DNA of 64,000 nt from Pseudoflavonifractor capillosus. Lineage in GTDB: Bacteria > Bacillota > Clostridia > Oscillospirales > Oscillospiraceae. Where the stretch lies: positions 62,001-126,000 of the forward strand of contig NZ_JACSNZ010000005.1 in NCBI RefSeq assembly GCF_016902575.1, in the 5' to 3' direction. A program made the position numbers and the translations under genes. The notes under the pieces were generated by a model. That model was not told the origin of the DNA, ran no database searches, and saw only the letters and a program-made list of their open reading frames with translations. Shown here piece by piece: positions 44,841 through 52,840 of this stretch; positions within the stretch are counted from its first letter, which is position 1; each line of letters begins with the position of its first letter.

Positions 44841-45688
44841 CCAATTTATCTGACATTAAAGCGCTGCTGGCCCGACACGGCTTTCACTTTTCCAAGTCCA
44901 TGGGCCAAAACTTTCTCATTGAAAGCTGGGTGCCCCGGGACATTGCCCATAGCGCTCAGCTGGACAACACCTGCGGTGTTTTGGAAATTGGCCCCGGCAT
45001 CGGCCCCCTCACCGTTCAACTGGCCCAGCAAGCGGCCAAAGTGGTTTCCGTGGAGCTGGACAAGTCTCTGCTGCCCATTTTGGAGGAAACCGTAGGGGGC
45101 TTTGGAAACGTAGAGATCGTCCCCGGGGATGTGATGAAACTGAACATTCCCCAGCTGGTGGAGGAGAAGTTCCAGGGACTTACTCCTATGGCCTGCGCCA
45201 ATCTGCCCTACAATATCACCACCCCTGTCATCACATTGCTGCTGGAGAGCGGCTGCTTCCGTAGGGTGACTGTGATGATCCAGCGGGAGGTGGCCAAGCG
45301 CATCTGTGCCCAGCCCGGCACTTCGGACTTTGGCGCTTTCTCCCTGTTCTGTCAGTACCACGCCCACTGCGAATATCTCTTTGAGGTGCCTGCCCAGTGC
45401 TTCCTCCCCGCCCCCAAGGTGACTTCTGCGGTGATCGGCATGACTCTGCGAGACACTGCCCCTGTGGATTGTCCGCCCAAGCAGCTTTTTGCCGTCATTC
45501 GGGCCGCCTTTGCCCAGCGAAGAAAGACCTTGCTCAACGCCCTCTCCTCTGCCTATGGCAGCCAGCTGAGCAAAGATCAGCTGCGGGAAATTCTAACCCT
45601 GTGCGACTTTCCCGAGACCGTCCGTGGAGAGCAGCTGGGGCTGGAGGAGTTCTCTGGTCTTGCTCAGACTCTCTATTCCCATATGTGA
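44831..45688 (+). CDS. rsmA: 16S rRNA (adenine(1518/1519)-N6)-dimethyltransferase
   Basis: KsgA-type methylase acting in 30S assembly. 285 residues: SKSMGQNFLIES at the N-terminus, SAM motif LEIGPGIGPLTVQLAQ, ACANLPYNITTPVI (catalytic NLPY), and C-terminal AFAQRRKTLLNAL. Begins inside the end of coaW (ATGGATCTGA). Followed by a terminator. Confidence 0.96.
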   Translation: MDLTNLSDIKALLARHGFHFSKSMGQNFLIESWVPRDIAHSAQLDNTCGVLEIGPGIGPLTVQLAQQAAKVVSVELDKSLLPILEETVGGFGNVEIVPGDVMKLNIPQLVEEKFQGLTPMACANLPYNITTPVITLLLESGCFRRVTVMIQREVAKRICAQPGTSDFGAFSLFCQYHAHCEYLFEVPAQCFLPAPKVTSAVIGMTLRDTAPVDCPPKQLFAVIRAAFAQRRKTLLNALSSAYGSQLSKDQLREILTLCDFPETVRGEQLGLEEFSGLAQTLYSHM

Positions 45689-45692
45689 AACC

Positions 45693-45728
45693 AGCCCTTC
45701 CCGGCAGAAGCTCCGGGAAGGGCTGTCA
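45693..45728 (+). terminator. Terminator after rsmA
   Basis: Perfect 12-bp stem AGCCCTTCCCGG / CCGGGAAGGGCT with an 8-nt loop, 5 nt after the stop; T-run weak. Confidence 0.7.
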
Positions 45729-45771
45729 CTTTGCACCAAAGGGCATACACTGGGTTGAAGGAGGTATTATT

Positions 45772-46512
45772 ATGCCAATCATTTATCTATCTCCCTCCAC
45801 CCAGGAGAGTAATCTATACGTCAACGGCGGCAGCGAAGAGGAATGGATGAACCGTCTTGCAGATGCCATGGTGCCATACCTAGACGCCACAGGCATCCGA
45901 TATTCCCGCAACACCCCCGATATGACCGCTGCATCTTCGATTCGGGCATCCAACGCAGGCAACTATGATCTGCATCTGGCCCTCCACTCCAATGCCTCAC
46001 CGCCGGGACAGGAGGGTCAAAATCGGGGCGTGTTGGTGTTCCACTATCCCGGCAGCGTTCAGGGCACCAAAGCCGCCAACATCATGGCCGATCAACTCAA
46101 AGAAATCTATCCCCTCCCCCAACTGGTTCGGGCCGAGCCCACCACCTCCATTGGAGAAGTCCGACTCACCCGCGCCCCATCTGTTTTCTTGGAGCTTGGC
46201 TACCATGACAACCTGGACGACGCTGTGTGGGTACAGACCAACCTGGATCTTATCGCCCAAACCATTGTCAGGGCCTTGGCCGAGTACTTCCAGATTCCCT
46301 TTCTCACCCCCAATGAGCCAAGACAAGGGGTCGTGGATGTAAACTGGGGCTACCTCAACATCCGTTCCCGCCCCTCTCTCTCAGCTCCCGTCATCGCAAA
46401 AGCCTATGACGGGGCCACCCTCACCATCCTCAACCAGTGGCAGGACTGGTATCTGGTCTCCTTTGATGGGACAGAAGGCTATGCAAGCGCAGATTTCATC
46501 ACCTTGGTGTGA
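45772..46512 (+). CDS. N-acetylmuramoyl-L-alanine amidase with C-terminal SH3-like domain
   Basis: 246 residues: an Amidase_3 domain (about 1-180) then a bacterial SH3 domain (GYLNIRSRPSLSAPVIAKAYDGATL ... WYLVSFDGTEGYASADFI). The usual first zinc His (GHGG) is replaced by LSPSTQESN. Glu in GGSEEEWMNRLAD, His in LALHSNA and Glu in VFLELGYHDN remain. This variant start (xYLSPSTQ) recurs in clostridial amidases as I recall. No signal peptide, so it is either released by lysis, made in the mother cell, or a cytoplasmic scavenger. GAAGGAGG precedes ATG 45772. Confidence 0.85.
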   Translation: MPIIYLSPSTQESNLYVNGGSEEEWMNRLADAMVPYLDATGIRYSRNTPDMTAASSIRASNAGNYDLHLALHSNASPPGQEGQNRGVLVFHYPGSVQGTKAANIMADQLKEIYPLPQLVRAEPTTSIGEVRLTRAPSVFLELGYHDNLDDAVWVQTNLDLIAQTIVRALAEYFQIPFLTPNEPRQGVVDVNWGYLNIRSRPSLSAPVIAKAYDGATLTILNQWQDWYLVSFDGTEGYASADFITLV

Positions 46513-46778
46513 GATACAACCCCCAAACTCCGAAATTCCATGGGAACATATCTGGGTTTCCATCTCCGACCCTGACCAGGCCATGCCAGCCTGGAGCCTC
46601 CTGCAAACTCTGGCCCGCAAGCCGGTTTCACCTGTTCCCCCGCCTCCACAAGACAGCATCTGAGTTATTCATAATTATTTCAAAATTTCTTCAAAGAATG
46701 TCCAACTACCCAATGAGAAATATGGTATTCTAACATTGTCAGAAATGACAACTCCTCCCTCTCTCTTTTGAAAACCAT

Positions 46779-46809
46779 GCCCCCTCCGTCTTTCTTTGAT
46801 GGAGGGGGC
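46779..46809 (+). terminator. Terminator-like hairpin upstream of the tRNA genes
   Basis: GCCCCCTCCGTC / GATGGAGGGGGC, a 12-bp stem with one mismatch, 7-nt loop, followed by AACTTTTA. Confidence 0.6.
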
Positions 46810-46865
46810 AACTTTTACTCACATCTGCTATTTCTTTGGATCTCGCTAATTTTCAAAATTAGGAC

Positions 46866-46894
46866 TTGACATTCTGCGACACTCATGTTAGAAT
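46866..46894 (+). promoter_or_regulatory. Promoter of the tRNA pair
   Basis: TTGACA (46866-46871), 17-nt spacer, TAGAAT (46889-46894); near-consensus, 47 nt before the first tRNA. Confidence 0.85.
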
Positions 46895-46941
46895 AAGCAA
46901 GCTTTTGAGCCTCGCCTCTGCCACGAAGGCATGACAGGAAT

Positions 46942-47017
46942 GCTGGTGTAGCTCAGTTGGTAGAGCAGCTGATTCGTAATCAGCAGGTCGCGTGTTCAAG
47001 TCACGTCACCAGCTCCA
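46942..47017 (+). tRNA. tRNA-Thr (anticodon CGT)
   Basis: Complete cloverleaf: acceptor GCTGGTG/CACCAGC, D-arm GCTCAGTTGGTAGAGC, anticodon stem CTGAT/ATCAG with loop TTCGTAA-type (CGT), T-arm with GTTCAAGTC, discriminator T and encoded CCA (47015-47017). Reads ACG codons. Confidence 0.95.
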
Positions 47018-47028
47018 AAAGTTTATAT

Positions 47029-47105
47029 GCGGCTGTAGCTCAGCTGGATAGAGTGTTTGGCTACGAACCAAAAGGTCGGGGGTTCGAATCCCTCCAGCCG
47101 TACCA
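47029..47105 (+). tRNA. tRNA-Arg (anticodon ACG)
   Basis: Complete cloverleaf: acceptor GCGGCTG/CAGCCGT (terminal G-U), D-arm GCTCAGCTGGATAGAGT, anticodon stem TTTGG/CCAAA with ACG, T-arm GGGGGTTCGAATCCCTC, and encoded CCA (47103-47105). A34 would be modified to inosine to read CGN. Confidence 0.96.
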
Positions 47106-47142
47106 AAATAAAAGCACCTGCAAAAGCAGGTGTTTTTATTTT
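47105..47142 (+). terminator. Terminator of the tRNA operon
   Basis: AAAATAAAAGCACCTGC and GCAGGTGTTTTTATTTT pair around AAAA, with a T-rich tail, directly after the tRNA-Arg CCA. Confidence 0.9.
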
Positions 47143-47144
47143 GG

Positions 47145-47254
47145 GGCGCAGGTTCATTTCAATGCTCGGTGGAAGTCAATTCCGCCTGCGCCAAGGTTTT
47201 CGCCCCTGGCGAAAACACTTGTACGGCGCATAAGCGCCGCCCCACCGTGTGGGG
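47145..47254. repeat. Tract of four consecutive hairpins
   Basis: GGCGCAGG/CCTGCGCC (47145-47192), GTTTTCGCC/GGCGAAAAC (47196-47216), CGGCGC/GCGCCG (47224-47239) and CCCCAC/GTGGGG (47240-47254) follow one another with little spacing. Noncoding; lies between the tRNA terminator and the pyr promoter. Confidence 0.7.
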
Positions 47255-47293
47255 CCCCATGTCTTACTGGCACCTATACTGTTTCCATCATGC

Positions 47294-47334
47294 AAAAATC
47301 GACAAGCAGCGTCAGATGCCTGTCGATTTTTTGT
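47294..47334 (+). terminator. Terminator-like hairpin before the pyr promoter
   Basis: AAAAATCGACA (47294-47304) and TGTCGATTTTT (47321-47331), 11-bp stem, 16-nt loop, followed by T-rich sequence. No matching upstream gene except the tRNAs; may end an RNA covering the hairpin tract. Confidence 0.6.
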
Positions 47335-47352
47335 CGTTTTTTATTGTTTTTT

Positions 47353-47393
47353 TGCAATTTATAATTGCACCACTGTTGTCTTTCATGTATAAT
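47353..47393 (+). promoter_or_regulatory. pyr operon promoter with overlapping palindrome
   Basis: TTGCAC (47365-47370), 17-nt spacer, TATAAT (47388-47393). The palindrome TGCAATT-TAT-AATTGCA (47353-47369) overlaps the -35 box and is an operator candidate. No PyrR-type attenuator consensus was seen. Confidence 0.75.
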
Positions 47394-47435
47394 AGTACGA
47401 ATATATTTACACGACTTGTTAAGGTCTTAGGAGTG

Positions 47436-48722
47436 ATGAATTTGAAACTACTGGTGAAAGGTGGACACGTGGTGGATCCCTCCTCTGGTTTGGATCAGAT
47501 CTGCGATGTTCTTGTGGACAGCGGCCGCATCGCCGCCGTAGGAGAGTCCCTGCCCACACCAGAAGATAACTGCTCGGTGCTGGACGCCAGTGGCCTGGTG
47601 GTTGCCCCCGGCCTGGTAGACCTCCATGTGCATTTGAGAGAGCCGGGATTTGAAGACAAAGAGACCATCGCCACCGGATGCGCTGCTGCTGCCCGGGGCG
47701 GCGTGACCACCCTGGTGGCCATGCCCAATACCCGTCCTGCCACCGACTGCCCGGAAATGGTAGCTCAGGTGAAAGAAAAAGCCGCCCGCACCGGTATCAC
47801 CGTCTACCCCGCTGCAGCTGTCACCCAGGGTCAAAAGGGCGAAGCCCTCACCGACTTCCACGCCCTCTGGGAGGCTGGTGTTCCCGCCCTCACCGATGAT
47901 GGAGTGCCCGTGCAGAACTTGGCCCTTCTGCGCCAGGCCATGCAGCAAGCCCGTACCTTGGGCATGCCCATTCTGGATCACTGCGAGGATCGGGACATGG
48001 TGCGCAACTATGCGGTCAACGAGGGTGCTGTTTCCCGACAGTTGGGCCTGCCCGGCCGTCCTGCCATTGCGGAAGAATTGCAGGTCATGCGGGATGTGAT
48101 GCTGTCCAAGGACACCGGAGCCCGGGTCCATATCTGCCACATCTCCACCGCCGGCACCGTGGACATCATCCGCAAAGCTAAGGCTGATGGTGTGGCGGTC
48201 ACTTGCGAGACCTGCCCCCAATACTTTACCCTCACTGAGGAGGAGATCCTTCGCCAGGGCACCATGGCCCGGGTCAATCCCCCCCTGAGAACCGAGGCGG
48301 ACAGAGCCGCCATTTTGGAGGGTCTGAAAGACGGCACCATTGATGCCATCGTCACTGACCACGCCCCCCACTGCGCCTGGGAGAAGGCCCAGCCCCTGGA
48401 GAAGGCACCCAGCGGCATGGTGGGCCTGGAGACCTCTCTGGGACTGGCCCTGACCTACCTTTACCACGCCGGTCACATGAGCTTGATGGAAGTCATCAAC
48501 CGCATGAGCACAGCCCCTGCTTCCCTGCTGCGCCTGCCCAAAGGCTCCCTTCAGGTTGGGCGTCACGCCGACCTGGTTCTCTTCGATCCCAACCGGGTGT
48601 GGACTGTAAACAAAGAGGATTTCGCCTCCAAGGGCCGCAACACCCCCTTCCATGGCTTCCAGCTCAAAGGTAAAGTCAAATATACCATTTCCATGGGTCA
48701 GATCATATATCAGGAGGATTAA
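47436..48722 (+). CDS. pyrC: Dihydroorotase
   Basis: Zn enzyme closing carbamoyl-aspartate to dihydroorotate. 428 residues, type I DHOase: LVDLHVHLREPGFEDKET (HxH), PALTDDGVPV, LDHCEDRDMV and HICHIS (His), VTDHAPHC (Asp), and C-terminal LQVGRHADLVLFDPNRVW. ATG 47436 is taken as the start, but AGGAG is only 2 nt away. TTG 47442, 8 nt from the site, fits better by spacing and gives the family start MKLLVKGGHVVDP. Confidence 0.95.
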   Translation: MNLKLLVKGGHVVDPSSGLDQICDVLVDSGRIAAVGESLPTPEDNCSVLDASGLVVAPGLVDLHVHLREPGFEDKETIATGCAAAARGGVTTLVAMPNTRPATDCPEMVAQVKEKAARTGITVYPAAAVTQGQKGEALTDFHALWEAGVPALTDDGVPVQNLALLRQAMQQARTLGMPILDHCEDRDMVRNYAVNEGAVSRQLGLPGRPAIAEELQVMRDVMLSKDTGARVHICHISTAGTVDIIRKAKADGVAVTCETCPQYFTLTEEEILRQGTMARVNPPLRTEADRAAILEGLKDGTIDAIVTDHAPHCAWEKAQPLEKAPSGMVGLETSLGLALTYLYHAGHMSLMEVINRMSTAPASLLRLPKGSLQVGRHADLVLFDPNRVWTVNKEDFASKGRNTPFHGFQLKGKVKYTISMGQIIYQED

Positions 48723-48725
48723 GCT

Positions 48726-49649
48726 ATGTCATTCGATATTTTGCAGGAGAAGATCAAGGAAAAAGCAAACCCCACCGTGGCTGGTCTGGATGCCCGGGTG
48801 GAGTATGTGCCCCCTCACATTCTGAAAAAGTACACCGACCGTCTGGGCGAGACCCTGGAGGCCGCCGCTGAGGCCATCGGTGAGTTTGACCGTGGTCTCA
48901 TTGACGCCCTGTGCGACGTCGTCCCCGCCGTCAAGCCCCAGGCCGCATACTTTGAGATGCTGGGCTGGCGTGGTATGAAGGTCATGGAGGACGTGATGGC
49001 CTATGCCAAGAGCAAGGGGCTGTATGTCATTGCTGATATCAAGCGCGGCGACATTGGCACCACCGCCACCGCCTATGCTGAAGGCTGGCTGGGTACCACC
49101 CAGGTAGGCAGCAGCGCTCTGCCCTCCTTCAACGCAGACTGTGTGACCCTCAACGGCTACATGGGCTCCGATGCCATCAATCCCTTCCTCAAGGAGTGCG
49201 TGGCTCACAACAAGTCTGCCTTCGTCCTGGCTAAGACCTCTAACCCCTCCTCTGCTGATCTCCAGGACATGATGGCTGGCGATCGTGTGATTTATACTGT
49301 CATGGGTGACCTCATCGAGCAGTGGGGCAAGGGCACCGAGGGTAGCTGCGGCTATCAGGCTCTGGGCGCTGTGGTTGGCGCCACCCACCCCGCCGTACTC
49401 AAGGAGCTGCGTGAGCGCCTGCCCAAGACCTTCTTCCTGGTTCCCGGCTATGGCGCCCAGGGCGGTACCGCCGAGGACGTGCGCAACGCTTTCGATGATC
49501 TGGGTCGAGGCGCCATCATCAATGCCTCTCGTTCCATCATGTGCGCCTGGAAAAAAACCGGCAAAGACGGCGTAGACTACCAGGAAGCTGCTCGTGCTGC
49601 CGCTGAGAAGATGCGAGACGAGCTGAAAGAGTATATCACCGTGCGCTAA
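48726..49649 (+). CDS. pyrF: Orotidine 5'-phosphate decarboxylase (type 2)
   Basis: Last step of UMP synthesis. 307 residues, the long subfamily. The catalytic D-x-K-x-x-D set is in VIADIKRGDIGTTATAYAEG; N-terminal NPTVAGLDARVEYVP and C-terminal VPGYGAQGGTAEDVRNAF (phosphate loop) are present. Four nt after pyrC. Confidence 0.96.
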   Translation: MSFDILQEKIKEKANPTVAGLDARVEYVPPHILKKYTDRLGETLEAAAEAIGEFDRGLIDALCDVVPAVKPQAAYFEMLGWRGMKVMEDVMAYAKSKGLYVIADIKRGDIGTTATAYAEGWLGTTQVGSSALPSFNADCVTLNGYMGSDAINPFLKECVAHNKSAFVLAKTSNPSSADLQDMMAGDRVIYTVMGDLIEQWGKGTEGSCGYQALGAVVGATHPAVLKELRERLPKTFFLVPGYGAQGGTAEDVRNAFDDLGRGAIINASRSIMCAWKKTGKDGVDYQEAARAAAEKMRDELKEYITVR

Positions 49650-49671
49650 ATCAAGAGAGAGGGAGAACACT

Positions 49672-50442
49672 ATGACTGTTGAACAAAGCTGCACCATCGT
49701 GGAAGCTGTCCAGCTTCCCTCCGGCGGCGTGTCCATGACCTTCCAAAGCCACGGCATGGCCGCTCAGATCACCCGTCCCGGCCAGTTTGTCCACGTGCGC
49801 TGTGGAGAGGGCCTGCTGTTGCGCCGCCCCATTTCCATCTGCAGCTGGTCTGTGGACGGCGATCTGATCCGCATGGTCTTTGAAGCCCGAGGTGAGGGCA
49901 CCCGCTGGCTGGCTCAGCGCCAGGTGGGCGAAAATCTGGATGTACTGGGCCCCTTGGGCCGTGGTTTCCAGATGGAGCCCCAGGGCCGGTACCTGCTGGT
50001 AGGCGGCGGCATCGGCGTGCCCCCCATGCTGGGCTGCGCCAAGCACGCCGGGGAGCGCAACACCGCCATTTTGGGCTTCCGCTCCGCTGCCAATGCCATG
50101 CTGGTAGAGGAGTTCGCCACTTGCTGTGAGCAGGTGCGGGTAGCCACTGACGATGGCAGCATGGGCCACCACGGCTTTGTGGACGCCCTGGTGCGTGAGG
50201 AGTTGGAGCGCAGCTCCGATTATACCGCCGTGCTGGCCTGTGGCCCCAAGCCCATGCTCCGCTCTGTGGCTAAGGTGGCCGAGACTTTTGGCATCCCCTG
50301 CCAGGTCTCCATGGAGGAGCGCATGGGCTGTGGTGTAGGCGCTTGTCTGGTGTGTGCCTGTAAGGGCGCTGATGGCCATCAGAAGCATGTTTGTAAGGAC
50401 GGCCCTGTATTCGATGCCAAGGAGGTGTCCTGGGATGACTAA
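49672..50442 (+). CDS. pyrK: Dihydroorotate dehydrogenase electron-transfer subunit
   Basis: FAD and [2Fe-2S] subunit that lets PyrD use NAD+. 256 residues: FAD-binding barrel (LLRRPISICSWS), NAD-domain LLVGGGIGVPPMLGCAK, and C-terminal cluster cysteines in MGCGVGACLVCACK and HVCKDGPVF. The stop overlaps the pyrD start. Confidence 0.96.
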   Translation: MTVEQSCTIVEAVQLPSGGVSMTFQSHGMAAQITRPGQFVHVRCGEGLLLRRPISICSWSVDGDLIRMVFEARGEGTRWLAQRQVGENLDVLGPLGRGFQMEPQGRYLLVGGGIGVPPMLGCAKHAGERNTAILGFRSAANAMLVEEFATCCEQVRVATDDGSMGHHGFVDALVREELERSSDYTAVLACGPKPMLRSVAKVAETFGIPCQVSMEERMGCGVGACLVCACKGADGHQKHVCKDGPVFDAKEVSWDD

Positions 50443-51352
50443 CCCCTGCATGAAAGTCAATTTGGCCGGTGTGGAGCTGAAAAACCCTGTGGTGGTTGCC
50501 TCCGGTACCTTCGGGTTTGGCCGTGAGTACGGTCAGTTCTATGATCTGTCTGAGTTGGGCGGCATTTGTGTCAAGGGCCTCACTGCCCAGCGTCGGGAGG
50601 GCAACCCCGCCCCCCGCATTGCCGAAACCCCCATGGGCATTCTCAACTCCGTGGGCCTGCAAAACCCCGGTGTGGACACTTTTATAGCCGAAGAACTGCC
50701 CTTCCTGCGTCAGTATGATGTGAAGGTCATTGCCAACATCTCGGGCAACACCCCGGAAGAGTATGGTGAAATGTGCGAAAAGCTGTCTGCTGCTGGCGTG
50801 GACATGATTGAGGTGAACATCTCCTGCCCCAACGTCAAGGCAGGCGGTCTGGCCTACGGCACCAAGCCTGAACTGGCCGCTGAGGTCACTCACATGGCCA
50901 AGTCCCATTCCACCGTTCCGGTGATGGTAAAGCTCTCCCCCAACGTCACCGACATCACCGAGATCGCTCGGGCCGTGGCTGATGCCGGAGCAGATGCGCT
51001 CTCCCTCATCAACACCCTGCGAGGCATGCGCATTGACACCAACACCCGCCGTCCCATTTTGAAGATGAACACCGGCGGTCTGTCCGGCCCTGCCGTGCTT
51101 CCTGTGGCCGTGCGCATGGTGTGGGAAGTTGCCCAGGCTGTGAATCTGCCCATTCTGGGCATGGGCGGCGTGTCTAAGGCCGACGACGCTGCCCAGCTGA
51201 TGCTGGCTGGTGCCAATGCCGTGGCCGTAGGCACCGCCTGTTTTGCTGACCCCTACACCCCTGTCAAGGTGCGTGACGGATTGCTGGAGCTGGCTCGTAC
51301 CCAGGGCTTGGACTCCATCGCCCAACTCACCGGCGGCGTACGCCCCTGGTAA
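50435..51352 (+). CDS. pyrD: Dihydroorotate dehydrogenase, class 1B catalytic subunit
   Basis: FMN enzyme oxidising dihydroorotate to orotate. 305 residues: VVVASGTFGFGREY, AETPMGILNSVGLQNPG, catalytic Cys in IEVNISCPNVKAGG, and the FMN-phosphate loops LSGPAVLPVAVRMV and LGMGGVSKADDA. ATG 50435 follows AAGGAGG and overlaps pyrK. The class 1B type fits an anaerobe. Confidence 0.97.
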   Translation: MTNPCMKVNLAGVELKNPVVVASGTFGFGREYGQFYDLSELGGICVKGLTAQRREGNPAPRIAETPMGILNSVGLQNPGVDTFIAEELPFLRQYDVKVIANISGNTPEEYGEMCEKLSAAGVDMIEVNISCPNVKAGGLAYGTKPELAAEVTHMAKSHSTVPVMVKLSPNVTDITEIARAVADAGADALSLINTLRGMRIDTNTRRPILKMNTGGLSGPAVLPVAVRMVWEVAQAVNLPILGMGGVSKADDAAQLMLAGANAVAVGTACFADPYTPVKVRDGLLELARTQGLDSIAQLTGGVRPW

Positions 51353-51380
51353 TTGCCCCACGAAAGAAGAGAACAACGTC

Positions 51381-52538
51381 ATGACCACAATTTATCTCAT
51401 ACGGCACGCCCAGGCAGAGGGTAATCTATATCGTCGCTGTCACGGATGGTACGATGGAAAGCTCACAGCTCTTGGCAACCGTCAGGTGCAGGCTCTGGCC
51501 ACCCGCTTTGAAGGTGTCACCATTGATGCCGCCTACTCCAGCGACCTGACCCGCACCATGGAGACATCCAAGGCCGTCTGTCTCTCCCGGGGGCTGCCCC
51601 TGTGCCTGGATACAGATCTGCGTGAGATCGGTGCAGGCTGCTGGGAGGATCGCAGCTGGGGTGATTTGCTTCACGCCGATCCGGAAAATCTACGAAAGTT
51701 TTTTCTCTGCGACCCTCAGTGGCATGTGGATGGAAGCGAGACCTTCCCCGGTGTACGGGAACGGATGATGTGCGCCATTACCAGCATCGCCGCCTCCCAC
51801 CCCAACCAGACCGTGGCCATCTTCTCCCACGGCAGTGCCATACGCGCCGCCCTGTCCGGCTGGCTGGGTGTTCCACTGGAAAAGATGGGAACTATGGCTC
51901 TGGGTGACAACACATGTGTAGCAAAGCTGGAGGTTCAGGGCGAACAGGTTCGGGTAGACTATTACAACGACAACAGCCATCTGGGTGACCTGGCCAACCG
52001 CATTCACCCCAAGAATAACTCCGGTGTCGATATGTTGGAGAATCTGAAACACACCTCCCTGCGTTTCCGTCCCCTGCAGCTGCCCCAGGAGACTGAGTTT
52101 TACCAGCAAGCCCGGCAGGAGGCATGGCTGACCAGCCACGGAACTATGGAACATTTCACGCCTGATACTTTTCTGGATGTTATGTGCCGCAATTCCGAGT
52201 ATGCCCCTGAGAGTGTACTGTTGGCTCTTTTGGAAGATCGTCCCGTGGGTATTCTCCAAATGGACTGGCAGCAGCAGGCCGAAGAAGGGGTGGGCCGCAT
52301 CCCCTTCTTCTATGTACTCCCTCCCTACCGTTCCCACGGTCTGGGAATTCAGATGCTGGGGCAGGCCATCTCCTCTTATCGAAAGCTGGGCCGCAAGCGA
52401 CTGTTGCTGCGCTGTGCCCCGGAAAACCATCGGGCCAAAAACTTTTATCTCCGCCATGAGTTTCACAAAATTGGCGAGGAGCCCGGAGGCACCGGTGTTC
52501 TGGACACCATGGAAAAGTGTATCTGTTACGAAGAATAA
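51381..52538 (+). CDS. Histidine phosphatase-GNAT acetyltransferase fusion
   Basis: 385 residues, two domains. Residues 1-205: histidine phosphatase (phosphoglycerate-mutase-like) with LIRHAQAEGN (R8, H9), YSSDLTRTMETS and IFSHGSAIRA (H150), all catalytic residues present. Residues about 225-385: a GNAT domain with GILQMDW (strand 4), the acetyl-CoA loop PPYRSHGLGIQMLGQAI, and LLLRCAPENHRAKNFYLRHEF. Substrates unknown; cobalamin or nucleotide phosphatase roles are possible for the first domain. The ribosome site is weak (AAGAGAA). Co-directional with and 28 nt after pyrD; may share its transcript. Confidence 0.85.
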   Translation: MTTIYLIRHAQAEGNLYRRCHGWYDGKLTALGNRQVQALATRFEGVTIDAAYSSDLTRTMETSKAVCLSRGLPLCLDTDLREIGAGCWEDRSWGDLLHADPENLRKFFLCDPQWHVDGSETFPGVRERMMCAITSIAASHPNQTVAIFSHGSAIRAALSGWLGVPLEKMGTMALGDNTCVAKLEVQGEQVRVDYYNDNSHLGDLANRIHPKNNSGVDMLENLKHTSLRFRPLQLPQETEFYQQARQEAWLTSHGTMEHFTPDTFLDVMCRNSEYAPESVLLALLEDRPVGILQMDWQQQAEEGVGRIPFFYVLPPYRSHGLGIQMLGQAISSYRKLGRKRLLLRCAPENHRAKNFYLRHEFHKIGEEPGGTGVLDTMEKCICYEE

Positions 52539-52540
52539 CC

Positions 52541-52574
52541 GTGCAGCGGCCAAGGATTTCCCTTGGCCGCTGCT
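52541..52574. repeat. 34-bp terminator repeat, copy A
   Basis: CAGCGGCCAAGG / CCTTGGCCGCTG, 12-bp stem. The 34-bp unit is the same as 52841-52874 except one T/C difference. This copy lacks a T-run and directly follows the fusion gene. Confidence 0.9.
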
Positions 52575-52840
52575 GAGCGTGTCGAAAAAGTTCGACACGC
52601 TTCTCAAAAATGCAAGCATTTTTTCGAGAGGATACAGCCCGCTGCATGCACCCTTGGGTCAAAGAGCGACCCAAGGCCACACTGGCGGGCTGAGAAGTGT
52701 TTTTTCCGATGCGCATGTCCCCGGAAAAAACGGGATTTCAATTTATTTTCCCGCCTGGGGGCGGGAAAACTCTGCCGAGGGCTTTCCCCGTGCAAGATGG
52801 TCAGGACTTCCTGTATGATGTTTATGTTTCTAGACAGTCT
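52575..52840. repeat. 266-bp hairpin-dense noncoding segment between terminator copies
   Basis: Successive stems: AGCGTGTCGAA/TTCGACACGCT (52576-52601); AAAAATGC/GCATTTTT extended by TCTC/GAGA (52602-52629); nested CAGCCCGC/GCGGGCTG (52635-52692) around CCTTGGGTC/GACCCAAGG; GTTTTTTCCG/CGGAAAAAAC (52699-52731); TTTTCCCGCC/GGCGGGAAAA (52746-52769). Frames through it are open but have no gene-like features. Looks like a structured element. Confidence 0.7.

Larger units (their letters stand above)
46513..46941. other. 429-bp intergenic region
   Basis: No convincing gene. Short frames exist at 46406-46663 and 46509-46733 but lack family resemblance and have weak starts. It contains a hairpin (46779-46809) and the tRNA promoter (46866-46894). 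The 46660-46770 part is unusually AT-rich for this genome. Confidence 0.6.

Noticed and set aside
46406-46733. Short plus-strand ORFs after the amidase gene
   Set aside because: They overlap the amidase 3' end or start without a ribosome site, are Pro/Ser-rich and show no conserved motif; a frameshifted amidase tail was considered, but the SH3 domain is already complete.
47294-47435. PyrR-type attenuator in the pyr leader
   Set aside because: The terminator-like hairpin lies upstream of the best promoter, and no PyrR anti-antiterminator consensus was found downstream of it.
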